Positions 1 through 12,062 of a stretch of 64,000 bases of DNA are shown piece by piece. The notes below the pieces were generated by a model. That model was given only the letters and a program-made list of their open reading frames with translations. It was not told where the DNA came from and did not search any database. Source of the stretch: Penicillium oxalicum (Eukaryota; Ascomycota; Eurotiomycetes; Eurotiales; Aspergillaceae); contig NC_064652.1 in NCBI RefSeq assembly GCF_001723175.1, positions 3,720,001 through 3,784,000 on the forward strand, written 5' to 3'. Within the stretch, counting starts at the first letter, position 1; every line of letters starts with the position of its first letter. A program made the position numbers and the translations under genes.

Positions 1-92
1 TCTGGGGCTGACGATCCACACACCTGCGGTACGGACGCGGTGGCGGTGCCCGAATTGTCATGCAGAATCCATCTCTTGTTTCCAGAAAGTGT

Positions 93-113
93 AGACTGTA
101 CTGAGTACAGTCT
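93..113. promoter_or_regulatory. Perfect 21-bp inverted repeat
   Basis: Arms AGACTGTACT and AGTACAGTCT are exact reverse complements around a single central G. Further GTAC tetramers follow at 126 and 147. No gene is visible next to it, so a regulatory role is inference. Confidence 0.4.
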
Positions 114-3100
114 CCTCTGTGCTCGGTACACTGCACATTGGACATCGTACAAAGACTATGGTCGGTATCCCTATGGATTTCCATCGCGTCTTCCGGCAAT
201 GGGTCAACCCGTGTTTACCTTTCCCTTCCTTTCCTGGCCTTTCTTCTTCACTTGGAGTCGCATTCTTTCCCCGAACATTGCAGCACGGTAGACCATCTCA
301 GCTCAGATCAAATGAACGGGCTATAGAAATTAGACCCTTGACTGTCGCCACTAGCTACTAGCCATTCACCAGCACCGCGCAATCATCCCGTGCCAGAGCA
401 AACCGGCGCGCTTTGACTCGGGCCCTGGCATTCTTTCCACGACCAGGACTGGCTCCGAGGGCAATTGGAGCCCATCGGCGGTGGACACATGACCTGTTGG
501 TCCAACCGTCTCAGGTTGACTTGGATGTCCTTTTAGTAGCCGAACTCCAGGATCGAAGGCAATTAGATCATGCTGCAGGTGAGATGATCCGGATCCCTCT
601 CACACCCGCACCTCGACAGGGCGGGAGATCCCCTTACTCGGCTGGGAAGGGATCGCTCGGCACTGGCAAAAGCAGACGGCATGCATGGGACGATACCAAC
701 AAGCAAATCCGACCTTTTGTCTCTGTGTGAAAAATGCACGTCTGACCTTTCAAGGTACAGTCGGCCGAAGCGTGCGTATAAATCAAACTGTAGTGTCTAC
801 AGTGGCAGTGCGTACCCTTCAATATATCCTCCATCGATAATCTTCACTTGATGGAAGTCTCTCTAGCGACAATGCGTTCCTCTCCTCCATCCTATCTGGA
901 CGGCTGCTGCTGACCACAACATCTTTCAACATGTCGCGCGCGCAATTGGGCGGCCAGCTGCTGAGCGCGTCTCTGGCGGCCCGGAGCCCCCCTATCTCTT
1001 CGGGTGATCATTCTCTTGACTCGAGTCGAATGGTTCAGGATGAGCTATGGTGAATGGGTTGACTCTCAGAGCGAGAAATATATGCACCATCCAACATGAG
1101 GACGATAGAAATTGTAGAAAAATACGTAGCTCCATATGTTCAGTTGCCACAGTGTAGCTGTTTAGGTACCCAAGCCACACGGCTATTTGATTGCTCTCCA
1201 GTGTGGTCTCCAGTTTCGGTCCGATGATTTCAGCCTATATTAACGCTAGCCAAGGGGGGGGGGGAAGATTCATTGAGGTATCTGTCACGGTATATACGTC
1301 GACGAGCCCCATCCCCAAGTAGCAGCTCATCGGGTCTGAGGAAAAATCCACCCAGCGACAAACAAAAAAAAAAAAAAAAGACCTGAGGGAACCTTCCAGA
1401 TCCGACCATTGACCATCATCCTATGAGCTGATCAAGCAAGTAGACAAATTGGATCTATCCGCATTCCAGTCGTGGCGTACCTAGAGTTCCCGGGCGCCTC
1501 CCCCCCCCCCAGCAGGGCGCCGATCAGTGGACGGTCCAAGCCTCTCCCAAGGGCCAGGAACTTTTAGCCAGACGGCGGGCGCCGCGAGGTTCAAGCTGTC
1601 ATTTCGCCCGGTGCGCTGGGCACAAGTGGGCACCATTGGCTTTGTCCGATCCGATGAGGTGGTCACGATGGGGCACTACCGAGATTCGATGTGTACCTTA
1701 ATTTGGATGTGACGGGGATGCGTGGACAGTTCCGGGGGCCCTCACAGACGATGGATCTCCTGTGGAAGGTTCGAAGGTTTCGATGCAGAGAAAGTAGGGA
1801 GGTCTACCGAGATGGATTGCTATTCCATTTGTGTGAATAGACTCTCAGTTGCTGGAGGCGTGACTTGACGTGCACTTTGGACAAGATGGGATGATTAGGA
1901 TACCTTGACTGGTTGGGTCACAAGATCAACTGGGGTTCTTGGGACCTGGGTGGTGCGCAGTGTGCCACTGACTACGAAAGCAGTTACTTTTCCTGTTTCC
2001 ATATTTTTAACAAATCAATTGGGTACTCATCACCGCCATTCTCCTTGTGAAATCATCAATACACTTGTCGGTTCGTTTCCCAAGTTGAATCCCCAAACGA
2101 TGGGCCTGAATTTCGCATGGTCACTGCTATCCCATCTGAGACAATTTCATTAACGCTTACTCTCCTCTTTGTCAAAGTGAGGCATGTGGCGAGGACAATC
2201 GTTGGATCGGCCTTAGCGTCGGGCAGTTTCAGATCCTGCATGGAATCACAGTGGAGACTGGAGATTGGAGACTCGCGACTTGAAAGTATCAGAAACCGAT
2301 GAGCCACCACGCGCTCCAGCCCAATCCAAACCACATGGGATTGGCGACAAGAGGCCGCGTTCGAGTCCCTTTTCTTTTCTTTTGTTTTGTTTTCCCTGGT
2401 CAACCATGTTTGCTGAAACCACGCGTCAGGGGGACGGAAATGACCTGAGCACACCCCCTCTTGACCTCCAGCTAGGACAATTAGACGATCGAGTCGTAAT
2501 AGGTGTATGTGACTTTGAAACAATGTCGTGAGCGCCCCCTCTCCATTGTGGCAAGTCACTGCATTGAAAGCCATCTCATCTTCGTGGTACAAGGTTACAC
2601 CCGAGACACGAACCTCCTGCACTGGAGTGAGCCATGCGCGAATAATCGCCGAACAACACGTGCACTAGCCGAGAGAAAGGTTAAGTTCAGTGATGATTTT
2701 GTCCTCCAGTACTATATCGGAGATCAAATTAGTCTTATTAGATTCACCGACTTGGAGGAATTCCTGCTTTTCTTGATTTTTGTTTTCTCATGTATTATCT
2801 GGACTTTCCATGAGCTCCCGTCAACATCCGTATTGTGTACCGAGGCTCGGCAGGCTGGAGAATAATCGATAACCACTGATCTAGGTGATCAGCTCGATGG
2901 CTTTTCTTTCTGCTCCCACTCTAAAATTAGGTTTATTTCTTGTTTCCCTATGAAAGACACAGTCTCGCATGCAACTAACGAAAGCAGGAGGTACTTTGTA
3001 TCACAGACTCGAGTAAGTGCCAGTCGGTCGTGGCCTATGTTGTGCGCCGTGCTGATGTCAGTATATTCAATTATCCATAGCTCGCAACCAGAGTCCAAAA

Positions 3101-3308
3101 CGAGAGCGGACTCGACTACGGTCGAAGAGCAGGATATCTGATTGTTGCACCACGGCGAGGCTGAGCTTCGGTCGCGGGGATGGAAGAGGACGAAACTAAG
3201 ATGGTCCATGTTGATGGCTCGTGCGGTCATCATCGTTTACTCTGAGGTAAGTGCTTAGTTGTCCATTTATTCGAGGCTGTACAGCCGCAAGTGAGCTCGT
3301 AAATAGGT

Positions 3309-3331
3309 CCCCCCCCCCCCCCCCCCCCCCC
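3309..3331. repeat. Homopolymer of 23 C
   Basis: An uninterrupted run of 23 cytosines lies in the gene-free left end. Comparable G/C runs occur near 48.7, 51.26 and 58.7 kb. The exact length may be affected by sequencing error. Confidence 0.9.
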
Positions 3332-5548
3332 GAAGTTTTTCCACAGCTGACAGGGCATCTATCCATCGCTAGCTATAGTGCGCTTTCTAGAGGAATCTCG
3401 AAAGCTTGGCATAGGCCGGGCTGAGGGCTGACCTCTCCAGGACTGGAAGCTGATTGAGTTGAATTGTGTCTCGGAGAGGGATCGCCACCTTTGAAAGTCG
3501 GTGTCTGTATGCCTCGTAGCCAGAGGAAAGATGTTCTTTTTATGTTTTTTTCCAAAAAAAAAAAAAGGAGAAGAAAGAAACAAAAAATGAAAAGATCCAT
3601 TTTCCTGGCAGCTCTGTCATGCAAATGACAATCTTGCTGATGGGGGAGTCTGCTTGTCCGCTTCTTCATCTTGTGACATCGTGTCATTTTTCGTCGAGAA
3701 CAAAATCGGATTGTTTGCAAAAATTCCACCCCTAGGTCGAAGTCTAATTATTCACGTCATCGCCGATTGAGACGTGCTCACCCAGTGTGCTTCGTGCTTA
3801 TCGACTACAGATTGACAGGCACAACCCATCCGGTAAGCATAATATTCAGAATCACCGGGCACACTTTGAAAACCAAATCTACCCACGCGGAAATTCCAGG
3901 CAATATATGAATTTCTATCTTCTCATCACGCTTAGGAGGGCTAATATCCTCGATTTCACGTAACAGTGCGTAGCTTACATATTAAGAGGTACACGCGTTG
4001 GTTAAGGTCCTCTGAAAAGGATATGCTAGTGATTGAGTGTGAATCTCGAGTCGAACTGACTCGTGCCGTGGAGAAGAAAAAAGCACTGGAGCCTAGCGAG
4101 CTAGAATGAGCAGCTGTCTATAAAGTCATGCGCATACTTTTTATTCGTTGCATTCGAGTATCAGAGGATGCTCGCAATGGAACGGTTCTCTACCTACCAT
4201 CCAAAAACAAAGAGCAGAAGAATACAAAGTGAACCAGGAGGGATACTCGCAAAATCCATCCACGTCATTGGAAACATCGCAACAATACCTTCATCAGGGC
4301 TGCACAAAAATTCTTACATCCCTCATTACTTAACTCCGCGAGATTTCACACGCCCAATGTTGCCTTCGGGTCATTTCAGGTACCAGTTTGTCAGGTGAAA
4401 CCCAAGACACTATACGGGCTCTTGACAGAACATGCAGGATGCGGGCGCTGTCCAAATCGTCTACCTGTATTTCTCCCTGAAAGTCATTCTCTAAGTATCT
4501 CACACTCATCGAGGACGTAAGAATGTGCATAAAGAATAGGAAACGGCACATATTCCGGATCACCTATCCAGGTCCGGGCTCTCCTCGTGCGACCACCGAC
4601 TCACTTCCAGTCGCTTACTCCAACCCTGTAGTGTATCCGCCGACTCGTTCATAAGACGACATACCCTCGAATCAAGAAATAACATGGAATCACGGATAGT
4701 ACCTTATGGTTCAGACGCGCACAGCATGTCCGCCCTTCGCATTTGACACAGCCGAGGCCACGAGACCTCTCTGCCACCTCATGCACTCATGCATGGCTGC
4801 ACGGCCGAGGGCGGCGACAAGTTGGCCCGCAGTTGGAATTTGTTTCAGAAGCGTCAAGGGCCTTGTGGATGCGTGCGCGTGAGGCTGAGCACCAATGACG
4901 TGGATCGGAGCGAGGGTCGGGTTTTATATCTCTCCGAGAGAAGGTCTTGGATGTTTGATGCATGGCATCAAGGATATGAGTCAGATTCTGCAAAGAGTAT
5001 TTTGTCGTTCGAGTCAATCCGCGGTTGTGCCACGGTAAGATTTATGTTCCCGAAGTGGACTCCAAGTCTGCACCGGGTTGCCTGTTATATCTACGTGTAA
5101 GCTCCCATTGGGAGTGGAAGCGACTCGTGACGTAATAGTGCATGGGTGATGGATAGGATCACCACCAAAGGCTGCTTAGACATTGGGGGGCCGTTTGATA
5201 GACTAAGGGTGATAGTGCCAGTTTAGCGTTTGGAAAAAGGAGAAAAGAATTGCCTCTGCGAATGCTGTCTGTTCAATAGATCACAGAGAAGGCAAAGAAA
5301 AGGACTACTTGAGCACATATCATGAATCATCGAGGGTCGTATCATCTTTAAAGTTGAGGCGATATTCAGAATTGCAGCCTCGGCGTGAGATTGAAAAAAA
5401 AAAAAAAACAAAAAAAAACATGAGAGGCCGAATAGGAGAAAGACGGAAGGGGGAGATAAAAGACCAAAGAACGAGACAGACGAAAGGTACTGAGAGGACC
5501 GAGAGGATGCGAAGATGATTCTTGTCACGCAGATGCGCCTGAACGGAG

Positions 5549-6480
5549 TTATATTGAGTCTGTGGCAGCGGGTTAGCATTTAAGCTGAAACAACAGACAT
5601 GTCTGAAAAAGCGAGGCACCAAGTACGTACTCAGGGTCATGCTCAGGTTGACGTCCGTGCTCTCTACCATCTGAGTGAATTCCTCAAAGCTGATCTTGCC
5701 ATCACCATCCTTGTCGGCTTCCATGATAGTTTTATCCACAATCTGTTGTAGCTGGACATCCTTCAAATTGTTGCCAACCATCATCTTCAGGACGATGAAG
5801 AGCTCGCCGTTGGAAATGTATCCGTCGCGATCGATGTCGTAGACCCGGAATGCGAAGCGCAGCTTCTCCTCCTTGTTACCCTTCGAGCTGAAAGCCGAGA
5901 GACCAGTCACGAATTCCTGGAAATCAACGTCACCGCCACCGTCCTCGTCGAAAATGGCAATCATTCTAACCCAGGGAAACAAGTTCACATTAGTCATCCT
6001 GGTACATTTGGAATTCAAAGCACTCTGAGCGCGCAGGCATATCGGACGGAGGAGGGGGTGAAGAGGCGAAAACGTCACGAACCTAGTGGCCAGGGGGTTT
6101 GATGAGATCTGGGGGAGCGACAGGAACTCCTCGCGGTCAATTGTGCCTGACGCATCCTGCGACACACCATGATTAGCTCGAAATGCCGAGGAAAGAGTAT
6201 CCAATATGTTGCTCGCAAGTCACGAGGGCGATGTACCTTGTCAAGCTTCATGAAACGCTTGCGCAAGCGATCCACTTCCTCACGATCGACTAGGATTAGG
6301 TATTAGCATATCGGCGTAAGGTTGCGCATCGATGGGGTGCACGTGGGATCTTCTCGTGATCAAAGTCATACAGTTGGACGTGGAAACAATGTTGTCGAAC
6401 AGCTGGGTGGTGCCGACAGAGCCTCGGCGGCGCTGCACGCTGTGCATAGCCGCCGTGTTCGGTTGCGCGGGTTGGTCCAT
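5549..6480 (-). CDS. cnaB: Calcineurin regulatory subunit B
   Basis: Ca2+-binding regulatory subunit of the calcineurin phosphatase, which activates the catalytic A subunit in stress and growth signalling. Five exons on the minus strand join in frame (6480-6372, 6289-6237, 6156-6083, 5965-5631, 5559-5549), giving 193 residues. Four EF-hand loops are visible: [36 protein letters not shown] and [12 protein letters not shown], matching the family in order and spacing. The last exon adds only a few residues after SMTL. The start is the weak point: the first ATG of exon 1 gives MDQPAQ and lacks the N-myristoylated Met-Gly start usual in calcineurin B, so a short upstream coding exon may be missing. 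It is divergent from Epl1 across a 0.7-kb shared promoter. Confidence 0.95.
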
Positions 6481-7190
6481 TTTCAGGGAAGCGAAAAGAA
6501 GGCCAAAGGGGGGGATGTGAGGTGGGGGAGATGAAGAGGCGAGTGGGCAAGGAGAGGAAGAATCTTAAATTGAGATCAGGGAGGCGAGTCTATTTTAGGT
6601 GAGTGGAGCTAAGGCCAGGAGAGTTCACAGAAGAGGGAATAGTGAGGGGTGCCAAAATCAGAGGAAGTCGAGCCAAGATCAGATAAGCGGGGAAGATATT
6701 GGATGAATAAATAAGATTAAGGTACGTTACCAAGAGGGAACGCTGAAGTGACGAGCCCCCAATAAGTCCGGAAATGGAAGGTGTGAGCGGAGAACGAAGC
6801 TCAGCTTGTCACGCCTGAGGCAGCAGTTCCGTGGCTGGACGACGGATTTGATATTGCGTGCCCACATTCTCAGGCAACAATATCAGCCGGATGAGGCAAA
6901 AACATGATTCTGATAATGCCCAGCCCCGCACTAACCAGATTGGGACAGGCAAGCGAGCCCCTGAGGCCGTGCGCGCGGGCAAAACAGGCCGTCACCGGGT
7001 GACATTACAACGTCAACCCATCAGCCCGCCGAAAAACCCCCCATTTTGCGTCGTTGATATCACCGTCTCTACCATCGATTTCCATCATAAAATTACGACT
7101 ACGAGAAAGCGCATGATCAGACCTTTCGAGTGATCCCCATTTTACCCCCCCCCCGCCCATGGTCGTTGCCCTTTTGCGCGTCCTGTCGCT
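6481..7190. promoter_or_regulatory. Divergent promoter, calcineurin B / Epl1
   Basis: This 710-bp spacer between two divergent starts must hold both promoters. One exact ATCWGATAA match lies at 6678-6686. About one such match per 64 kb is expected by chance, so it carries little weight alone. A C-run sits near 7145-7154, just upstream of the Epl1 start. Confidence 0.5.
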
Positions 7191-9179
7191 ATGACTCGGT
7201 ACGGGGGCTTGGGCCGGACGCGCCCAAAGAAACTCACCTCCAAAGCGTCCATCCCGATCGTCCGAGAACAGGATATCGATATCGTAGATGATGAGATTCA
7301 ATCTGCTCTACAACAGATCGAGACCGGCGTCGAAAAAGCCGAGGAGTCGGTGAGTGCCTGCCCCATGGGTCAACTTATTTTTAGCCCTGTCCATGCACAT
7401 GGTCACGTGACTGCATCGCCAAATGGACACGAAATTTTCACGATGGCTGACCACGAGACGCGCCACCATAGGAGTTTCACTTGCAAGCGGCCATCAATGC
7501 TGCCGCGCAAGGTAAAGATAAAGAGGCGCATATTCCCACCCGAGAAGTCATTCTCAGCGACATTCAATATGTCAAACTGTACCCCCCAATCTTCTCGCAA
7601 CCTGCGACCTACATCCGCTTCTCCTCCACGGTCGAGGATTGTTGCGGATGTCCGTACAACATGAATGATGAGGATGACGCCTGGCTGAAGAGTTACAATT
7701 CCAAGCGCGATGCCTCCAGTCAGTGCTCGGAGGATGATTTTGAAGCCACAATGAACTTCTTCGAGGAAACCGCACAGGCAAAGCAACCCTTTGCCGCGGT
7801 AGATAGTCCCCCCGTGCTCTCCTTTGCCGATATGGCGGACTCAATGGATGCAGCTGTAGAACAGTGTGTAAAACGCTTCGCCAAGGACGTCTTCGAGCAT
7901 TGGAAGGCTCGTCGCATAGCCACGGAAAACCGGTCTCTGGAGCCATCATTGAAGGTACGTTTGTCTCATGTGCAGGCACCAGTCCCTATCATTCGTGCAT
8001 TGTGTTTGCCTTGCGACCAATCCATGGACATGGTTATGCTGACTCCGTGTCTCGCAGTTTGAAACCGGCCAAGAAACAGATGACAGTGATCCATTCGTCT
8101 GTTTCCGTCGTCGTGAGGTGCGCCAGATTCGCAAGACTCGCGGACGTGATGCGCAGAGTGCCGAGAAGCTCCGTCGGCTTCGTAAGGAGTTGGAAGATGC
8201 CCGTCAGTTGGTCGCGCTCGTGCGTCAACGTGAGGTCGCCCGTAGAGAGATGCTCACAATGGAGCGCACCCTCTTTATGCAGCGAAATGAGGTCAAGGAG
8301 ATGAAGCGTAAACTCAACATCAAGGACGATGATGAGGATCTCATCAATCAAAAGGTAAGCCACCCGATTTCTTGCGTTGACACCATCAAGCGACCTGTAC
8401 TGACTGATTTTGTTCAGCCCAAGAAGAAGGCAGCCGAAGCGCCTCCTCGACAAGCACCTCCTCCCCAACTGCGCATGCCTTCCAAGTCAGGCGTGCAAGG
8501 CGCGGAAGATTTGCAGCTGTTGGAAGACGTACAGGCGGAAAAGGAGAACGAGATCCTGCGCGATATCAAGGCCAACATCGCCAAGCATATCAAATGGAAC
8601 GAGGGCTTTGTGGATCAGACCCGGGCGCCTCTTTCCCCATCTCCCGACAGAACCTTCGACTCAGCATCATTCCGTCCGGCGCTCACCGCGCAGTTGCCCA
8701 CGCCACCATCATCCGAGTCTTCGGGCGATGTGGTAGACTCCTCCCTAGAGGTCACTAGCCCGCTTTTCTCCAAAGAAAAGCTTGCTTCGCGGGCCCTGGA
8801 ATTGCACGATGAGCCGAATCGAATGCCGTCATTCAGACGCCGCGTCGGCCGTGGCGGTCGGCTCTTCATTGATCGTCGAAATCTCGTCGCACGCTGTAGA
8901 ATCGATCTAGACCCATTGAAGGCAGATCGGTACAAGTACGATCAGGAAGACTCCGATGAGGAGCCTTGCTATACCACGGATGCGTACAGCATTCAGATCA
9001 TGCAACATCGTGCCATCACTATGGCCAAAGCGCGTGAACAAGCCGCAGTGGCAGCCCAAGCTCATGCGCAGGCGCAAGCACAGGCAGCCCAGCAGCGCCG
9101 ATTGCAGGCCGAGCAAGCCGGGAATGCGCAAGCATCGAATCCCACTCCAGTCGCGCCACCTGCACCGTCCGAGACGTGA
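7191..9179 (+). CDS. epl1: Enhancer of polycomb-like protein Epl1 (NuA4 subunit)
   Basis: Scaffold subunit of the NuA4/piccolo histone acetyltransferase; in the family it anchors Esa1 and Yng2 for H4/H2A acetylation in the nucleus. Exons 7191-7349, 7472-7954, 8058-8354 and 8418-9179 join in frame to 566 residues, in the usual fungal range. The N-terminus (TRYGGLGRTRPKK) is basic, as in other Epl1 proteins. The enhancer-of-polycomb region follows, with ILSDIQYVKLYPP and YNMNDEDDAWL. A helical segment rich in R, E and K (about residues 230-310, RRREVRQIRKTRGRDAQSAE) comes next, and the C-terminus is rich in A and Q. It converges with the Rkm4-type gene. Confidence 0.97.
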
Positions 9180-9879
9180 TGCATGGTTCGGCAATGCTCG
9201 CCACCTGCACTTTTCTGATTTCTCGATTATTCCCTTCTTGTTTCTCATTAGCATTTGGCGGGCGTTTTTCTTTTTTGCGTGGTATGATTCCCTTCGTCGC
9301 ACTTTTCCATTTTCTTTCTCATCTCTTTACCATATTTGTAGTTTTAGTATCACCACCTCTTTTATGTTCTGATGACACGTGCGAGCGACGAAGGGACTCG
9401 ATGGATGCTGGTTATTGTCCTCTCTTGTTTTGAGTCTCACCCCCCCACCTTCACCTCCTTTTTTCCCCGCTCCCGTTGGCGACTTTTCGGACAATGGCAG
9501 ATTTCCAACGTGGCGCAAAGACTGGTTGGCTTTCGAGCTTTCCAGATCTTTCGCAAAGCTGTATGCTTCAGAACGTCTTCTGCATTGTCAATGTACATAG
9601 CGTCTGTTCTTTCCGCGTCTTTTTCTTTCACTTTTCCTCGGGGGACGAGCTGGGGTCCTGGAATTGGAGTTTCCCCCCTTTGAAATGGCTGACCATCGAC
9701 CGTCCTGATGCCAGTGATGACAAAGGGAAAGGGCTGAGAAAAGGGCAGAAGAGGAAAACTTCAAGAAATATAACACATTTGTAATGATTCGCGAAGGGAG
9801 AAGAACAGTAACTTTTGATTGTCGGCTTCGTAGAATGCGAATAGCAAGGAGGTGACTGGGTCGACGTTCCAGCCGATCC
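9180..9879. other. Convergent 3' spacer, Epl1 / Rkm4
   Basis: This 700-bp spacer lies between two converging stop codons and is pyrimidine-rich on the plus strand after the Epl1 stop. It probably holds both 3' untranslated regions. I see no gene in it. Confidence 0.5.
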
Positions 9880-11584
9880 TCACACTCGTGCAGATTTGAA
9901 TTGCCTGTCATCGGCATCCCCATTGGCACCGCGTTTGAGCGATCCATTCGAAAGGAGAGGCTCAAGCATAGCGAGAACGGCTTGAATAACCTCTTTCTCC
10001 CCAATGCGCACCTGAAGCGCCATCATCTTGCGGCGATCGGATCCTTCTAGTGCAGCGGGCGCATTGGGCGGGAGAAGGGAGCTGAGAAGTTGCATATCTT
10101 GAGCAAGAGAGCTGCCATACTGCGCCTGCTTGGCCTGCAAGATTTTGCGGAGAAGGCTGGCCTGGATGCTTTCCATTGCTGGCTTGGGGGGCTTATTCTT
10201 TGAACGGCGCTGTTCAAACTCCTCCGGTGTCAAGCACAATGTGCTCAGAAGGACCACAAGTTCAGCGGGAAGGATGTCATGAAGGGAAGCATTTGGTGCA
10301 GGCCTAGGAATCACGTAGCCATCGTCGAGCACATCGTTGGCCTCAAGAAGCTCGAGCTAAGTATAAAGTCAGTACCAGAGTAGGAAACTGCACATCAAGC
10401 AATACAGAGAAGGTAAACGTACTCTTGGCTGAGACTCCACGTCACTGTCAGACAACCCCGCGACTTGACAAACATCTCCAAGAGACAGCTCAATGACATC
10501 GTACTGCGAGTAATTCTCGGTCACGTAGCCATATCGGCGAAGGAGATCTGCACGAGGAATTTCTCCGTAATCATTGAAAATTTCTTCGCCCTCTTGAATG
10601 TGCTTGATTGCTTTCATGACGAGACATTCTTCTTCTTGGAACAGGCGAGCCTAAACCACAAGTCTGTTAGCATGAGAAAGCTTGCGGAAATGGCAAGCTG
10701 GAGCGCTCACATTATTTCGGTCCGCGTCAGCGTTCAACAGGTCCGCCAACGGAACCATCCCTTTAGGTAATTGTTCATCCTCATCGTCGGTCATATAACT
10801 CTCATCATTGTCATCGACGTCATCATCCTCAGTCTCAGGCTTCTCAATGTCAAAAGCGTACGCCATAATTAAGGAACCCATGACGTGAGCCAGTTCGAGC
10901 AGGGCCGCAGCACCCGCGTCACCCTCATAAGAAGGAACTCCGTGCACTGGAGGAAAGAGGTTGGGGTTTGCGCGGACAACGGGCACAATTGATTGCAGAA
11001 TGGACTCGTCCGCGCCCTTTTTTCCAATCTTGTCCACGATGGCGCTAGCCTGCAACTCCCGAAGTTCCTCCGATGACCAGAACATCAATGTGTCAAACCG
11101 CGTGGGTAAGACGCGAAAATAGGCAGCCCATTTGGAGTTTGTACCCTTTGAATATTCAAAAAGCATGACCAGCATCAGGGACAGCCATGGCCCGAGCGCT
11201 TCAAGGTCAGGCTCAAGCAGGTTCCTCAGCTCCGAGTTTTGGACGGCGAGGATGAGATTTCGCGGAATAGAGAAAAGCTCTTCGCCTTCAAGAATACTGG
11301 ACCGAGCCACTATAGAACATGTTTTATGAGTATAGAAATCGTGGGAATATGGGTGTCAAATCGTGTTTCCACATCAGCAAAAGGAGAGGAATTTGCGTAG
11401 TGGGGGAATTTTGTGCTCGCGACTTGTACTTACCAACCCCACGACCAGCGCCTGTGGATCTCAGATCTGCCAAACAGATCTTCGGGTTGACTTGAACTCC
11501 CGGGCATGACTCAAGCCAGCTCACAAAGTCGTTGGACTGTTGTTGAAAGCTCGAGGGGTCTGCGAAGTGGGCGGAGGAGGACAT
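9880..11584 (-). CDS. rkm4: SET-domain ribosomal lysine methyltransferase, Rkm4/SETD6 type
   Basis: Predicted SAM-dependent protein lysine methyltransferase; the yeast family member Rkm4 monomethylates a lysine of a 60S ribosomal protein. Exons 11584-11434, 11309-10711, 10650-10423 and 10356-9880 join in frame to 484 residues. The split SET domain shows STGAGRGV near residue 45, then the long insertion typical of SETD6/RKM proteins with an acidic stretch (ETEDDDVDDNDES). The C-terminal SET half has PLADLLNADADRNN and IFNDYGEIPRADLLRRYGYV, which is close to Rkm4. A Rubisco-LSMT-type substrate-binding region follows. The gene is divergent from kae1 across a promoter with four GATA motifs. Confidence 0.93.
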
Positions 11585-12062
11585 TGTACGGAGGCCCGCT
11601 TCTTAGGGAGGCGCGCGAGGTTAGGGCAAGCCGTAGAAAGAGGTTGTGTGAGAAAAGAACACGGCAGAGGCTAGCGGGACCTTTTCAAATGACTTTGCAA
11701 GGTCTAGGGGAGACACAGCAAGTAAGAGTGGAAAGGAGTGGAGGGGAAGAGAAAGAGAAGATTCAGCAGATCATTTGGGGATTAGGTGCACTTCGTGTAC
11801 TTCCCGACTGGTACGGGCAAGTGACTTTTTGGGTCGGAGAAACGGGTGGGCCGCTTTTTTGGAGCGGGCCTGACTGCCGACCGAGCGAATGCCTGACCGC
11901 CTGATAGTCTGATAGTCTGATAAGGCCGATAACGAGATCTGGAAAAAAAGCCGAGGAGGGGAAAGTCCGTCCATTTGACACTGGAGATCGCTGGGTGCCA
12001 ACATTGGTAGGCCTGTCTTTTCTACTTCAAAGCCGGTGAATTACGATCTTCAGATCTTCGCC
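11585..12062. promoter_or_regulatory. Divergent promoter, rkm4 / kae1, with GATA tandem
   Basis: This 478-bp spacer holds both promoters. At 11901-11932 there are four GATA motifs (starting at 11903, 11911, 11919 and 11928), the first three forming an exact 8-bp periodic repeat of the GATAGTCT type. GATA factors are a major fungal regulator class, but use of these sites is inference. Confidence 0.5.

Larger units (their letters stand above)
1..5548. other. Gene-free spacer, left end of window
   Basis: No open frame here has recognisable protein character, and I could not splice the short frames into a family I know. The longest frame, on the minus strand at 2056-2622, opens with GTG and is low in conserved-looking content. 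Visible structure: a 21-bp inverted repeat at 93-113, a run of 23 C at 3309-3331, and several A or G runs. It could hold regulatory DNA, untranslated RNA or gene relics. Confidence 0.5.

Noticed and set aside
2056..2622. 188-codon minus-strand frame in the left spacer
   Set aside because: It begins at GTG, has no recognised motif and no supporting splice or neighbour evidence.
6678..6686. Exact ATCAGATAA near calcineurin B / Epl1
   Set aside because: About one ATCWGATAA is expected by chance in 64 kb and neither gene is an iron gene.
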